Positions 23,061-36,614 of a DNA stretch of 64,000 nt are shown in pieces. The position numbers and the translations under genes are program-made. Positions within the stretch are counted from its first letter, which is position 1, and each line of letters starts with the position of its first letter. This stretch comes from Datnioides undecimradiatus (taxonomy: Eukaryota; Chordata; Actinopteri; Lobotiformes; Datnioididae): NCBI GenBank assembly GCA_008933995.1, contig WARS01000031.1, forward strand, positions 1,826,001 to 1,890,000, given 5' to 3'. Below the pieces are notes generated by a model. It was not told where the DNA came from. It searched no databases and saw only the letters and a program-made list of their open reading frames with translations.

Positions 23061-24535
23061 CTCCACTTCGACCAGATTACTGTGTTTTATGGGGACCAGT
23101 CTGCGGTTGGTCCACGAAACTCTCAGAACCCCCGCTGACCGTTCAGTGCCTTTTGACGATAATCACCTCATGGAAGTAATATGACAAAGGCGATCGGACT
23201 GACCCGGAGCGGCATCTTAGCAGCTATCAACATTTTTCACCCACAGGCTTTTTGTCACACACAGAAACACACACACATAGATCATTTCATGGTGAAAGTT
23301 GCCCTGCGTCATTCACCACATACACGTGCTGTTTGATTTCTACTAATTACGTCCTACACTGCTTATTTTTGACTAATTTCACTTTTTAAAAAAAAAAAAA
23401 GACATCCCTGACAGACAGTGTTTATTTGAGCTGTGTGGAATTGCCTTCCTTCTAATAACCTCTTCTTGCCTAAACTGCACAGCCTTTCATGCTATTCTTA
23501 CACACAATAGCACAAAGCTTTCAGCAGGGCAGAGCTGTAATGGGGTCTTATATTTATGAAGATGATTTTAACCTCATTTAACTTTAGGAGCCACAAATAA
23601 TACATCACCTATGGCAGCACAGAACAGACTTATCACACCATAGCATCAAAGTATGTCATTACCTAAACATGTTGAATGTTTCTGAGAACCAGACACCTTT
23701 GTTGAAAAAAGACAGACATTTTTCTCTTGTGGTAATGAGGAAAATGTAAAAATAAAAGTATCTTGTTATATTTTGAAAGATTATAGAAAGAGTATAAAAG
23801 AAAACTGCATTGAATAATGTCTCACACAAACACTTCAGCAGTGTGTTTTTGTGGTTTTGGGAGCTACAGCTGGCTTGTTAAAACCAACTTTAAAATGCAC
23901 TGTAAAAGTGTAATAGCCATAATTCAGGGCTGTGAAATGTAAAGGGGTAATCAGACCAGCGGTGCTGACTGCAGACACATATACACGCAAAATTTAAGGA
24001 CAAATGTGACGTCTTGGATTCGTTTAGCATGAACACAAGTCAGTTTAAGGGTGCTATGAAGAACAAAGTCATTTAAAATGTTTAATTAGTCCTTCAGGAG
24101 GTATAGGATGACGGCTGCCTCAGTGAAAAAAGTCATTCTCCGTATCTCATTTGAAGTATTTTGATAACTGTGTCTTTGCAGAGCGATGCAGAAAGAGATG
24201 AAATCAGCCAGGATAAATACCCTCAGTTTCCAGTCAGGTGTAACAAATCTGAGGTTGTTGTCATCAAACCTTACACATTAAGTTAGCAGCAAGTGTACTG
24301 TTCAAGCGAGAGTTCAGCTCCCTGCAGTTTCTTCATCCCCAATGTTCCCGAGCATTTTGTCTTTCTCAACAGTTAGAAACAAGTCAAGCGCTCAACAGAA
24401 ACATTTATGAAAACAAACCACGTAATTAGCTGCATTCAGTGAAGCTAGTGTTGATTTCTTTGTACAACAAGATATTTCAGAGTCGCCCCTTAATATAATA
24501 TTAATCTAATATTTATGTAGTTGGGCAAACACCAG
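23061..24535. other. Glypican upstream flank, no gene
   Basis: CpG content drops quickly. A13 run at 23388-23400. About 23440-23640 is repeat-free and could be regulatory. No exon seen. Confidence 0.45.
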
Positions 24536-24548
24536 TGACCTCTGACCT
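24536..24548. promoter_or_regulatory. Perfect DR1 nuclear-receptor motif
   Basis: TGACCTCTGACCT is two perfect TGACCT half-sites spaced by one base (AGGTCA n AGGTCA on minus), the site type bound by PPAR:RXR, RAR:RXR, HNF4 and COUP-TF. It is followed by a CpG-dense GAGCGCGCTGCGCTGCGCC and by AGGTCACACCTG (half-site plus E-box) at about 24579-24590. It lies roughly 1.5 kb upstream of the glypican promoter. Function is inferred. Confidence 0.5.
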
Positions 24549-27500
24549 GAGCGCGCTGCGCTGCGCCAGAAGGCCAGAAGGTCACACCTGTCTGTTGTGC
24601 TGTGAAGACTTCAACTAAAGAGAGTGAGAGACAAATGACAAATGCAAAGTTTGTTTGCCAAAACCGATTAATGCTATTCTGAAAATGAATAAACCAAAAG
24701 CAGTTTGACCAATGTACAGCAAAATAATATGAGGAAATAAATAAAAACAGAGATATCCGTTTTTGCAAATGAACCCTTTAAATACTCACAGGACTGAGGT
24801 GTAATATGACCTTGCAGAGCTTTGTGATAGTTGCGGTGAAGTGAGCAGCAGGGAACGAACAGCCAGGGCGTCTGGCAGTCTGGGGTGCCAGATACTCTCA
24901 ATAGAGGGGCGGAGTGGACTTTTTCCTACAGGTGAATATGTGTAATTTGGCTTTGACTCTCCATGGGTTGGTTAGAATTACCTAGTATGGGCAAATTAAA
25001 GGGGATATGTCTGAACCACAGCTGTTGCTTAAGGTGGCAGGTCAACTCTATGTCCATGAGCATAGCGTCTGAAGGCCTGATGCTATAATATAAAATAATT
25101 TTTGGAGGCTATTAAGCTTCTTGAAACTGATTAAAAACCTGAAAATCTACTTTCTGCTGTGGTACCTGACATGTGGAACCTGCAGAACCATGAAATATGG
25201 AAAGCAAGTATTTAAGCCCTTTCACCAAGAAACCAGAAGATACTGAGGAACTTGTCACATTTTGAAAATAAAACAATTAAACTGCACTGGCATAAAGGTT
25301 GTAATCCGCAAACTAAGCATTATTTTTGACATCTTTTTACCATTCTGTGTTGGCTGTGTCTGTGTCATTACAATTGGACTTTGGTAAAAATGAAAAGTTC
25401 AGCGCCATTATTTTTATCGTCATATTCACCATTAAATCCTCATTTGTCAGTCACAGTTTGAGCAGCACGCTAACAAATGGCCAACAAGGAACTGCTTAAG
25501 ACCGATCTGGTTACGCAAGTAATGGTGAGCTGCCAACCTGCTGATCTCTTCCTTTTTTCCAATTTTGCCACCACGTTTCCAATTCAAAAATCCCGTTTTC
25601 ATAATGCTTCATATTTTATAATTGCATTTCTCCTAATAACAATGCAAGAAATCATGGAGTTTTCTTAATCTAGCTAGTCCTGCTGGGTTTAATTAGCTTC
25701 TCCACACAGCACAGTCACAGTTCCGCTATGGCAGGCGTACAGAAACAGTCCGTTAATATCATGTTTTCCAAAAGGCTGTGTGATAACCAGTTTTAGACCA
25801 GTGTTTCGAGGCTAAATAACTTCCACAATCACACAGACTGCCTTCATCTGTCATTTGTCAAAAAGGGCGACTGCCAACTGAGATTAACCAAAACATCTCT
25901 GCTTAACTACCAGTGTATATGTGTTCAGTTCAACTCTGCCACCTCATTATCAGCTGCCTGGACTATCTGCACAAGCATACAGATGAAAACACCAAAACAT
26001 GCTAACCATAAGAGCTCCAAGAGGGTCCATGTGTCAGTCTACCAACAAATAATGAAAGAAAACGCCCTCACCAATAGGTCATGTAATCTTTGCCAAAAAT
26101 GACTCATCTCAAGTGCTTTGTAAACTGCCAAAAGGAAGCCCATAGGACGTCATTATCTGTGCTACCAAACTGGGCTCCTGCAACAGCATTAATGTTGTCA
26201 GTGACATAAAAAATTACAAAATGCTCATCATTGTTTTTGTGACTATAGCAAGACGATAATAAGCTAAGACTAAATCTTTAAAAAGAACACTATGACAAAT
26301 GTGTGGTTTCTCAGAACAGAATTAAATCATAAGCTTGGCTCTGAAGGCTCTGTGTCGTGAACAATCCAGGGGATGTGTGTATTCATTTGTCTGAGTTTCT
26401 CCAGAAGCTGCTGGTCTTGACAGAGCTAGGACTGGAATTGAACTGTAATCGAACAAATCATTCTCTTCATCAAGTGGATTGAAATCTATTTTTAATTCTA
26501 CTTTCTAACACCTGCATTAGTCTAACTGAAAACGCTGAAAGAGCATTTTCATCTGAGGACTAACACTAAATCTAAAACAGCTGCCAGAACTGACACTGAC
26601 CAACACGTTAGCTGGACTTGTCCCTGACTCTGAAAAATACTAATTTCCAGTGAAGACGACCACAGCTGTGAGAAATCACTCAGCTGTGTAATAATCAATA
26701 ATCAATCAATAACATTTCGACCAGCCTTTGGATTTATGATGGTTAACTTTGAGCTCCGATTTAGTGTCGTCAATGCACATTATCTTAATCAACTGCATTT
26801 TCTGTGTGACTGTAACCAATGTGGTTTTAATTGTGATGGCAGTGAACCATTAAACAGTGAATATGAAGAGCCAAAGTTGTTGTATTTCTGTCTCAGCTGC
26901 TGCTGCTGCTCTCTCTTCCTGCCTGGCTGTCAGTCTCTGCTGGATCAATGTTTTACATCGTATTATCGCTGCATCTTTTAGTTTGAGCTGTTCGCACGAG
27001 AGTTCATGCTGTGCTGCTGGTGGCAGTGTTGGCACTTCTTGGGTTTTTTTCCATTAATAGCACAAACGTCACATGCGTTAATTAGATAAAGAATATAATT
27101 AAATTCAAATAAAGTTTAAAAGAGTTTCAATCATGATGATAATAATGACTGAAATGCCAGATCTACCGGCCAAACCAGTGACTCATATAAAATGTACACT
27201 GACTAAAAAAAAAAAAAAAAGTTACATAACACAATTAAATATCTACTTTATTGTGCCTTGAAAAATAAATTTAATAATCCTATATGAATGCAGAGTAAAC
27301 ACAAACTATACAACAAGAACAAAAGATGTCTATGGGCCTAAATCACAGTGAGGATATTACTCCTCTGCGACAGATCTGGACATTATCTTGGTGCTACTGA
27401 GAAAGAGAGACGCAGTCATTTGTGTGTTCTAAATGAAATGGAAAATGAAATTAATTTAGCTTCATATTATTCTTTTTATACAAGGCCTTTGTTTAATAAG

Positions 27501-28179
27501 ATTAAGAGGGAAATCAGTCTTTGCCTTTCGGAGGATTGTGAACAGCAAGAGTGACTGAAAATTAAACATTTGGTGATTATTTAGAGATGGCTCAGGAACT
27601 TATTTTTCTCTTTTGAACAATTGTGATTAAATTAATTTCTCTATTTTCTCCTTTTGGGAAGTTACTGTATATTGCTTAACTTTGTTCTGTGTTTAATATA
27701 TTTTTTTCCTCAGGCATCAAAAAAACCAAGGTCTCCTTGACTAAAGTTTAGTTATTCGTTAATTTAATTTAATTTAATTTAATTCAAAAAACAGGCCCGT
27801 CCGACTGAGTGTTGAATACATGGTGAACGGTAGTGCAATGCATTAGTAGTGGGAAAAGTAAAGTTAGAAAATAAAATTTCATCCACTCACATTATCCATT
27901 GCCTCTGTCTAGTGCTGTGAAAATGAGTCAAACAAATATAAGTCAAGGACACAATCATGGATGAAAGGACAGGGTTATTATAATACATCTAGGGCCATCA
28001 TAATGGAACTATTGTACTAACCATTTTGTGGTATTTTCCAAATGTTTGTTTTTTTAGATGCAGTTGGGAGCAGCATACACAGTGGGAGAGTTTGGCCCTC
28101 AGTATGCAGACCCACAACCGTTGAACTTCTTACCAAGAGCAGTAGATGGTCTGTGTCAGAGCACTAAGGGTTTTAAAGT
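24549..28179. other. Upstream flank, no gene
   Basis: No exon recognised. Contains A16 at 27205-27220 and a pentanucleotide tract at 27759-27784. A CTG-type triplet cluster near 26895-26910 gives short open frames that are not convincing. Confidence 0.45.
27759..27784. repeat. (TTAAT)n pentanucleotide tract
   Basis: About five uninterrupted TTAAT units. Confidence 0.9.
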
Positions 28180-28760
28180 ACCTTAATTGCCGCCATGAGC
28201 TGTGTGTCACAGCCGCTGTTGCTGCTGTGATAGTGAAGGGGGGACAAATCAGTGGCTGCATCTGCTATAATTAACTTCCAGTTGTTTGTGAAACACAGGC
28301 CCTTTCACCTCACGCAGTGTCTTTGCCGCATCAGTATTTAGATCTCTTATGTACTTGGACGACAGCGACTCCTTGTTTTACTTTACAAGATTTTAGTCAC
28401 CAAAATCAGGCATAATGGCATCTGTTAAATGCTTTTTCTTTGAATAATCAGCTCAAATTAGCACGCACACACTGATTTTCCTTTGATGGTACCCAAGGTG
28501 TCTCATCTCTGTTTTTGGCTCTATTCAATTATCAACTCTTTTCTATTTAGGAAAGCAATGCCAGTCAGGCAAGATCAAATGTGCTTTCCCCATTCACCAC
28601 TGGTTTCATCTGCACAGCACTGTAATAGCCCTGCTCAGCTAATAAGCCCTTGCTAATGAGGCCGAGAGAAGATGGCCAGAAGGTGATCCCGGTAGTGGAT
28701 CGATAGCTCACCACGAGGAGTCAGCACAGGGTTCATCATGACTCATCCTCAGTGCACCAC
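28180..28760. other. Possible conserved non-coding element(s)
   Basis: GC-balanced, repeat-free sequence containing CTTAATTGCCGCC, TATAATTAACTTCC, CAGCTAATAAGCCC and GGTGATCCCGGTAGTGG segments. It differs in texture from both flanks. No open frame. Regulatory role inferred only. Confidence 0.3.
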
Positions 28761-29774
28761 TGGGAAAACTGAGCTTTCACACTCAGGGCCTGCTGCTTCA
28801 CTAAACAGCGTTAATTCACAGTTTTATGTCACGTTTTCATGGCATATTAATGTCCCAACATTTAATATGCCTTTGAATACATACACAGACTGACCTGACA
28901 GACAGCTAGAGCTAAAGATAGATCAGCCAATCAATAAAAATCAATAGATAGAGGATCTACCCATGAGGCACAAAGAAGACAACCAGCTGACTGACGCCAT
29001 TACCTTATACTGTGGTTGGATGGACGAAAGGATGGATGGGTAAGGACGTCTCAGTGATGGCTTTCCATGGATCGCACCTCAGAGGAACTGGTTTAATCAA
29101 GCCCATGAAACAACAGACAGAGATGAAAGGGGTAGAATCAGAGGAAACACACTCGCAACTGTAGTTATTTTCCCTCTTTAAAGGTTATCTATGGCCAAGT
29201 CTTATTCAACTGTTTTCTTGCATGTAAAAACAAAAAAATCACAAGTAGCATTAGAATTAAAAGCACAACTCATAGTATTAAAAGTAACAAGCGACACGGT
29301 TTTATGCCAGTGTTTGCTGGTGCTTATGTTGCATGCAATGTCATGGCTTGTATGTGAGGCACACTGTAAGCAGCTGAAAAATAAGGTCACTTTGTTCACA
29401 TTAGCACAGCAAGCAAGGACATGAATAATTAAACATATACTTATAATTCATGGATGTTTAAGGCAGATATGTGCAATTACTATTAAGAGGTAAAACTCTT
29501 TTTTTTAAATAGAAGACCTTGGCTTTTTGACACCTATTCTGAGACCAAAAATATCCCAGCAATCAGGGCAAGGTAAAGCACTACACATAGGATAAGGATA
29601 AGGATTATATTTTTCAAAACCTTTACCATCAAGCACATTTAAATGTAACTGTTACGCATGGAGAGTAACATCATATGCCTTAAAAAGGCATTTGAAAATG
29701 TGCAGTTTCCATGTTGGCATGTTTAAACTGAAGAAACCCATGAAAAGTCTTGTGTTGGACCTTAAATGACTATC
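28761..29774. other. Upstream flank, no gene
   Basis: Ordinary sequence with a short GGATGGATGG patch near 29028. About 29191-29424 is open for 77 codons on plus and 65 on minus, with no family likeness. A (GGATAA)3 patch lies near 29591. Confidence 0.45.
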
Positions 29775-30132
29775 CGCCCATCTATTTATTTTATTCCACT
29801 TATCTGAGAACATGCTGTGGTAGCAGCGAACTAAACAGTGAAGCCCAGGTGTCCTTTTTCCCCAGTCGATGTCCTCCAGCTTCTCCTAAGTGATATCGGC
29901 ATTCCCAGACCTTGTAATCCCAGATATAATATACCTCTGGTGTGTCCCAGGGCCTTCTTCCTGTTCATTACGCCTTGAATATCTCCACATGGAGGAATCA
30001 TTGAGACATCCTAATCATATGCCCAAATCATCTTAACAGACTCCTTTTAAGCTGATGGAGCAGCAGTTCAGGCTCCTTATCCTATTTCTGCAGTCTAACC
30101 AAGACACCCTGCCAGGAGAATCTTATCTTTCT
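29775..30132 (-). mobile_element. Degraded LINE, 3' end of the reverse-transcriptase ORF and tail
   Basis: On minus, the sequence follows a well-known fish non-LTR element region: GGAGCC..CTGCTGCTCC, then an RW-x-GH-x-x-RM block (here LLR-stop-FGHMIRMS), then AGGCCC.GGACACACC, CTGGGAATGCCGATATC, GAAGCTGGAGGA and CTGGGCTTCACTGTTTAG, ending in an AGATAAGTGGAATAAAATAAATAGATGG tail. The RW-GH-RM block is typical of the C-terminal part of LINE ORF2. It carries several in-frame stops, including TGA in the usual W position, and frame disruptions, so it is old. It is cut off on the 5' side. Clade (RTE, L2 or Rex-like) not resolved. Confidence 0.8.
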
Positions 30133-33100
30133 AGGCACAATTAAAGTTAAAAAGCAAAATTGAGCCAAAAAAAAAAAAAATTAAAACCTCACAAAAAAGG
30201 CTAACGTGCCAATAGCTATTTGGAAATTTGCATCACATCTCATACAATGGCCTTCATTTTGTAAATGATTTAGTGATAATCTTCTGCAGCTGAAGGAGTT
30301 CAGCATTCGTACAGTCATTTCAAATAGTACAATTTAAAAGGTCGATCCTAAATCAGGCTGTTGTTACTGAGCGATGAATGCCTGGTGATGAGAAAAGTAC
30401 AGTAAAAAAAGAGAAATGTCATCCATCCACATTGGTTTGAAAATGCTGCATACAAATAACAAGTTATGGCCATAGTCACAGATGTAAGAGGTTTCTTACA
30501 ATACATCTGTGGCCATCACAATGGACTGTTTTCCTGTCACACTACCAAGTGCTATGTTGTGTCAGCCAGTGTGCTCTACAACATTTCAGGATTTATTCCG
30601 AATGATCGGTTCTTTGGGTGCAGTCACATTGTAAGTCACTGTAAGTGTGGACTTCAGTTTCTGACAATGTGTCAATTTTATTGAGTATTAATGCATGTAA
30701 AAAACACTTATCTGTAATGATAATAATAGTAATAATCATAACAAAGCACTGTATGTTAAAGAATGAACAGTGATCGAAAAAGAATCAAATATAATCCAAG
30801 AAGTCAGTGCTGGCTAATGATTTCAGACGTGAAGACACAATCAATAAACTCCATGCTGGCTCAAATGTTAAATCACAGTATGCCCATTCCTTAATCATTT
30901 TCACACAACATGGAAAAGGTCATGTCAGAGGAGCATCAATCCATTGTTGACAGGAATTATTTAGAATAAACCAGCAGAGCAGGAGCGGCTACTATTTCAA
31001 CAAATTTCATTCTTTTGGCTTTGTTTGAGACAATCACACTGATGAACTTTACCATCGACACTGAGATTGAGAATAGAAAATGTGAGCATTCGCATAAAGC
31101 TACCTAACAAGAGTACACAGTGTGCAGGTAACATCTGATACAAATTGATTTCACCCTGTATTTGCTTCGTATTTATTATACAGTTATTCAAATCCGTTGT
31201 GTCAGGTTAACATGCCGTGATGTCAGTGCAAATTTGTTTCCTCTGATCCTTAACAGAACACCTTCATTTTCTCTGATATCCATTTAAGCCTTAATAATTT
31301 ATTCAAATTGTTGCAGTGTGCGCCATTTTTATGTATCATACATTATTCAAAATAGTTTCAGGTGGTTGTTTTCCTGGTATTAAAATTGTTTTGAGCTAAT
31401 TAATGATGTCCTAAGGCTTAGTAATTAGGGATCTGAATCTTATTGTAAATAGGGTCTGATGCCTTACAGAGAGTGTGGCTAAGGATGAAAAGTAATCGTC
31501 ATAACATCAAAATTTGTGGCTCAGTATATGAGTGAATGTTCTGTTGCCCAAGATGTTCGGCGTTACAATTTACTTGTTCAATCACAAATGGAGCATGTCA
31601 CTTTCAATTGTATGATGGGCATGTTTATGCAACATGATCTGAAGCTGCCAAGATCCACATTAGATTTTACCTTCATGCCTTGCCTTTTAAGTCTGTTTAC
31701 AGGGTTTGTACTATTGCTTATGTGAGAGAAGGTGTATGAAGCACCAGAGAGAGCGGCACAAAGTCTGACAAATTGTTTTAATTGTTGTCACTTGAGTCAG
31801 CGTTGGTTTGGTCTAATGACTACAAGGTTAAGAGTGAAAGACACTTGGTTAGAGGTCATGACCGAGGTTAACTGTTCTGTTTGCCGTTGTATTAAAAGAG
31901 GTATAAAGTATAATTTTTATACTAGTATTGTGGTGAAAATTGATAGTTCAGTGTATTTCTGCACATATGACATGTTGTCAAAAATGTAGCCAACAATTAA
32001 CGTTTGCCCTCACATCAGTGGTGTAAAAACTACTGCACGTTTGTAGCTTTGTGAGATCTTCAGTGCTAAAGCACAATTACCATGGTAACCTCTTAGTAGA
32101 TAACAACAGCCATGGGCCAGTGCTTTACCACCTGACATATAAGTGTTACAAATGTAACAACTAAGTGTTTTAAACTGGTGAAAATTATAGTCTGTGAAGG
32201 GTAAAAGAATTAATGTGCATAGACTGTGTTGCTGTTTCTTAGCAGTGTGTGGTATTAACACTAGGATGCCAGACTGGAATTATACTTCTTAGAGGATAGG
32301 CTTCAAATTTTTAACACAGCACTCACATCCCATATGCACAAGATTTGATGGTTGCTGTAATCATTCCTCTGGTCCATGCTGGCTGAGTAGCATTACCTCT
32401 GTAGAGTGTCCATAGGGATGATTTTAGCAAACAATAACACTTTCAATGTATGGAATGTGATTATTAAGATAGACTGGAAAAGATCTGAACCTACCATTTA
32501 AGGCTAACAGAGCCCAAACCAAAAGGGTAAGACAAATGTCTCCATTCTAGCTTGGTGAACAAATACAGTACTACAGTTAGAAACAGGGCTTCCTAGTAAA
32601 ACAGTTTTGTAGGTGGTATGTGACAACAACTGCTGTTCCACTCGAAGACAGCGTGATAATCACATAATCAATGTATTATACAAATAAAGTATGAAGAAGT
32701 TGCCGTCAACAAATCCAGCCAGCAGGAGAGGTGGGTGCAGCAACTGGGTTGTTGTTACACAACACAATGACCAGCATGCTCTCATGATCTAATGCGAGTC
32801 AGTCCCGCTAGTGATCGCACAACATAAGTCGGTACACCAAATTAGTTGTTGCCAGGCTATGTTGTGGAACAGCACCATCTGAAAACATAGCTGCACCTCC
32901 AGTTGTTCTGCTCAAGTACAGTAGGTAGACAGTCTCATAGATTCATCCTGGTTGGTTGCAACAATTTCAATACTTACACATGACAAGTGACTTTGAATTG
33001 GCAAATCTCACCTAATATGTATTATTTTTCTATCAAATACTCAGTTTCGGGGAGCTTAAAATGTGGCTGGTCAAAGTTGTGGCCTTACAGAGATGAGACA

Positions 33101-35070
33101 CTGTGGTTTTTGAGCACACATCTTGTGCACAAAGTGGTCTGCTGGCTTTTAGTGCAGTCAAGTGCAGTGAAGTCAAAGCAATAACAACACTATTAAAAAG
33201 CTAACAACATGCTAAACATGTGGCAAAGAAGCCGTGTAAAAGCAAAGGTGAATACAAGCAATTTACTTTCTTCTGAAACGCCTGATGTGAGCTTTATTGA
33301 TGCCAGCCACCTCAGGATGGATGCTGTTTCAGAGACGACAGCTCATCAAGATGAGTGACAAGTGTTGGGGTAGGAATTTTGACCAATTGCGGTGGAGGCA
33401 TGCAAGAATAACAACACTCTTCCTGCCCCGAGGCAAAAAGTTGCATCTTATGGGTTTAAATCTAATCTTTTTTGTCAAATTCAGCGATTTAGGTTTGTAA
33501 TTAAAAAAAACAATAAACTATTTACCTGTGACAGTCTTGCTGTTTTCACAAAAGCAGTTACATTGGCAGATTAGATTTATCAAGTCTATCAGTAAGAGAA
33601 TGATATTCAACACAGACACACACACACACACACACACACAGAGAGAAACACTTAACAGGACCCCTACATAAGCCTGTGACCTTTAGCTCTAAAGTACAGC
33701 ATTAAAATTCATAGGCCGAGCAACAGAGTCTCCACTGTTTATCTCTGTGACAGAAAGGCAGTATTTGTTTTGCAATTTAGACACGTTTCATTAATGACTA
33801 CTAGATATGAACACAGTATTCCTAAAACCAAATTGTTAAGTTAATACTATATTGTGTATGAATACTATGCAGCTGTAATAATTTATTATGTCACCAATGA
33901 ACTGCAGCTGTTATCCGTTAATAATCATTATTATCAGCTCCATGGGTCTTTATATCATCTTTCAGCTCATTGTTTTGTTTCGTATGACCCACGACTTTAC
34001 TGTTTCGTTTCACTTTCACTGCTCTCATCAGCCTTGTTTCCTGCTGCAGGACAATAAACAATTTCATGCCCAGCACCACATAGCAAACAGTTAATGAGTA
34101 GCCAGTTAATGCGGCATTTAGCAGATAAAGAGGGAGATATTTTTCCAGATATTCAGCAGGGATTAAAAACAGAGATAATGTAGACTGAACACTGGTCAAA
34201 AATTAATGCTGTTCAGTGTCTGATGGGTAAATAAGCAACTTCTGCAAACAAGTTTACCAAATCAATTACACATGGTGATAATATGTCAATATTGTGTTTG
34301 ATGTTTGTTTCCCCTGCCCCCAGGTGGACGAAGTATTAGATAAAACTAAGCCAATGTGAAAGGTCCACTTTGTTGTATAAGGTACGACCAAAATGTTTTC
34401 AGATGGTGTCTACTGTTCCTGAATGCGGCACACTCATGTAACAAGGAAGGTAAAGCTGCTGGCTATAATGACAGTGGGATTTTTACTGTAGGTCATTTCC
34501 AATGAGTACGACAGTGGTTTAAGCAAATGCTTGTTTGACCTCTGAAACCTAAATTTATATCTTGCTGCTTAAAAAAAATGCATTAAGTCTTTAATTTATA
34601 TTATATATTTATTTTGTTCTAGCATTATCTTATGTAAAAAGCAGTTCAGCTGCAGCAATTTCTATAGACCAACAACGCGCAAACACAAATAAAGCTATTT
34701 GTTCCTTTTAACTTGTCACACAGATAAATGAATGTGCACCAAATTGTCAGGTTTTATGGACTCAGTTGGGTGTATTCTCATGCAGTGTAAATGTACATAA
34801 CTGCGACAGAGCTTAACTGCAGTTATTCATCATAAAATGATTTTCTGTCTGTACATTTATTTATGGGTTTTAATAATGGATGAAGGGGAATGTGTCAGGT
34901 TGAGATATGGTTCTAGATGCCAAATCTTTAAGCTGCAGTTTATACACTTTGGGCTTTATTGAGATTCTGAGTTAAGACAAGGAACACTACTAAAGCTGCA
35001 TTTGTTGTGCACAACCCACTCTGTCCTGGAGTTGCAGGAGAAGATGCACAGCCCCCTGCAAGATGCAATT
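30133..35070. other. Upstream flank, no gene
   Basis: A14 at about 30167-30180. Open frames at 31516-31989 and elsewhere show no family likeness. About 32690-32960 has a segment (GAGTCAGTCCCGCTAGTGATCG) that looks like part of a dispersed repeat, but I cannot name it. Confidence 0.4.
33616..33640. repeat. (AC)12 microsatellite
   Basis: Uninterrupted AC run followed by GAGAGA. Confidence 0.95.
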
Positions 35071-35107
35071 CATATTCATCACTTCAGCACTTGAGGTGAT
35101 GAATATG
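35071..35107. repeat. Short strong hairpin (16-bp arms, 5-nt loop)
   Basis: CATATTCATCACTTCA (35071-35086) pairs with TGAGGTGATGAATATG (35092-35107) with one G:U; loop GCACT. Too short for a microRNA precursor by itself. It could be a structured element or a recent inverted duplication. Confidence 0.7.
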
Positions 35108-36521
35108 ATGACTCTGATTTACGTCCACAAGACTCTTCTCATTAATGGGATGCTTGGGGGTGACACCAGTCAAAGTTACAATCTTGGAATGAAGTGATAA
35201 CTGGGTAAACTGTATCTCCATGGAAATGAATGACTCAGGTGTGGAAGCATCTTTTGGGAGGCTCTGCATAACCAGGTTCGAAGGCGCCTGAGGGTGGTGA
35301 AACCTCTCTGAGAGGAAGCAACAGGGTGGGCAAAAGCAGAGTCTGTTATATTCTATATATCTTCAAATAGAGCTCTTGTGAGAGAATACAGTTTGGAAGG
35401 GTGTGAGGCAACCTCTGGTAATATCTTGCTTGGGGAATCCGGTCCTTTTAATACATCTCTGAACATTAATACAGTTGGTCTGTGCAAGTTTCTTGTAAGA
35501 CAGGAAGACTGTGTCAGGTTCAGCTGATGCTTTGGCATTTGAGTTGTCTCCCAGAATGCCACTACTCCCGCTCCACCCTGGTCAAATCTCCTGGGGATTT
35601 CCAACTGAACCAAATCCAATCCTTCATATTTTTCAGCTTTCCATCTCGCTTTACCTGTGACAATGCATCAGTGTCTGTGCTTGCCTCTATGCCTGCTTTT
35701 TTCCCACTTTTTCTGTATTTCGTAGGTGGCACACAGTATAAAACCCAGTATCATTCGCAAGTCATTAGAGGGCTTTCTAACCAGATTTAAGTACAACATT
35801 TTTGATGGTGCTCTCATGTATTTTGGGCTGCGGTCTGTGTAACATCAACATCTCATTTGCTAAAGAAGCAGTAATTTCATGCATTTGTTTAATATCAAAA
35901 TACTGCAATGGGGAGGTAGAAGTTTCAGTAGTGAAGTAATGAGGTGATCAAAAAAGGCTACAACCCTCATATCCTTCTGTTACCTGAGGTTGTTGGTTAC
36001 TGTAATGTAAGCATGCTTACCAATTAAAATAAAATTGTAAAGAAATAATAATAAACCAGATTACTAACTGCAAAGCATTTGTCTAAAATGAGGCACAGCC
36101 TTAAAAAAGTTGCTAGCATTGTTCCAGACTTGTCTTCAGTTCAAAAGACGTTGACATCTAGGTTGTAATAAAACTAAAATTGGGTAAGGATTGAATGTTT
36201 GCATGGATATAAATGTTGACTGTGTTGCTGCCCACTCTTTGTGCTGCAAGTGTTCCTCCATTTTCCAGTTTTGATATCTTGAGAGCCAAAAAAACTGTCT
36301 TTAGTCAACTATAGTTGAATTTTTCATCAAGATTTTCTTTTTTCTTTTTTTTTTTAATATTGAGTGTCATCTGGAACCATTTCTGTTTTTTAGCCACTAT
36401 AATGCAATGGCTTTTATTTTAGATGTGTTGCTATTCTTAAGTCACTTAATGTCACTGCTGAATTTCCTTTTGCCTTGCATCTCCGGATATCATTGCCCTG
36501 CGTCTAATGCTGTAGTCTTGA
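35108..36521. other. Upstream flank; decayed coding-like patch at about 35110-35620
   Basis: About 35110-35620 is more GC-rich and is open in pieces on minus (35619-35353 and 35269-35084, in different frames). I recognise no family and no splice pairing, so it may be an old repeat or chance. Beyond 35620 the sequence is ordinary. Confidence 0.3.
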
Positions 36522-36541
36522 TTTTTTTTTTTTTTTTTTTT
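36522..36541. repeat. Poly(T) run (T20)
   Basis: Uninterrupted T20. Flanked by an inverted octamer: CTGTAGTC at 36510-36517 and GACTACAG at 36551-36558. Confidence 0.9.
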
Positions 36542-36572
36542 AACGCTTTTGACTACAGTCAATGAAATACTG

Positions 36573-36614
36573 ACGATGACAGCTGTGGTGAAATGTTACA
36601 GCTGTCATTGTCGT
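36573..36614. repeat. Hairpin with bulge
   Basis: TGACAGCTGT (36577-36586) pairs with ACAGCTGTCA (36598-36607) across an 11-nt loop. ACGA (36573-36576) and TCGT (36611-36614) extend the stem after a 3-nt bulge. Confidence 0.6.

Noticed and set aside
22647-23066. 139-codon minus frame and overlapping plus frames
   Set aside because: They lie in the CpG-rich 5' UTR/promoter of the glypican, where few stop codons occur. They are not in the glypican frame and resemble no protein.
35268-35290. GGTTCGAAGGC, like a tRNA B-box
   Set aside because: No matching A-box or cloverleaf arms upstream; not a tRNA or clear SINE.
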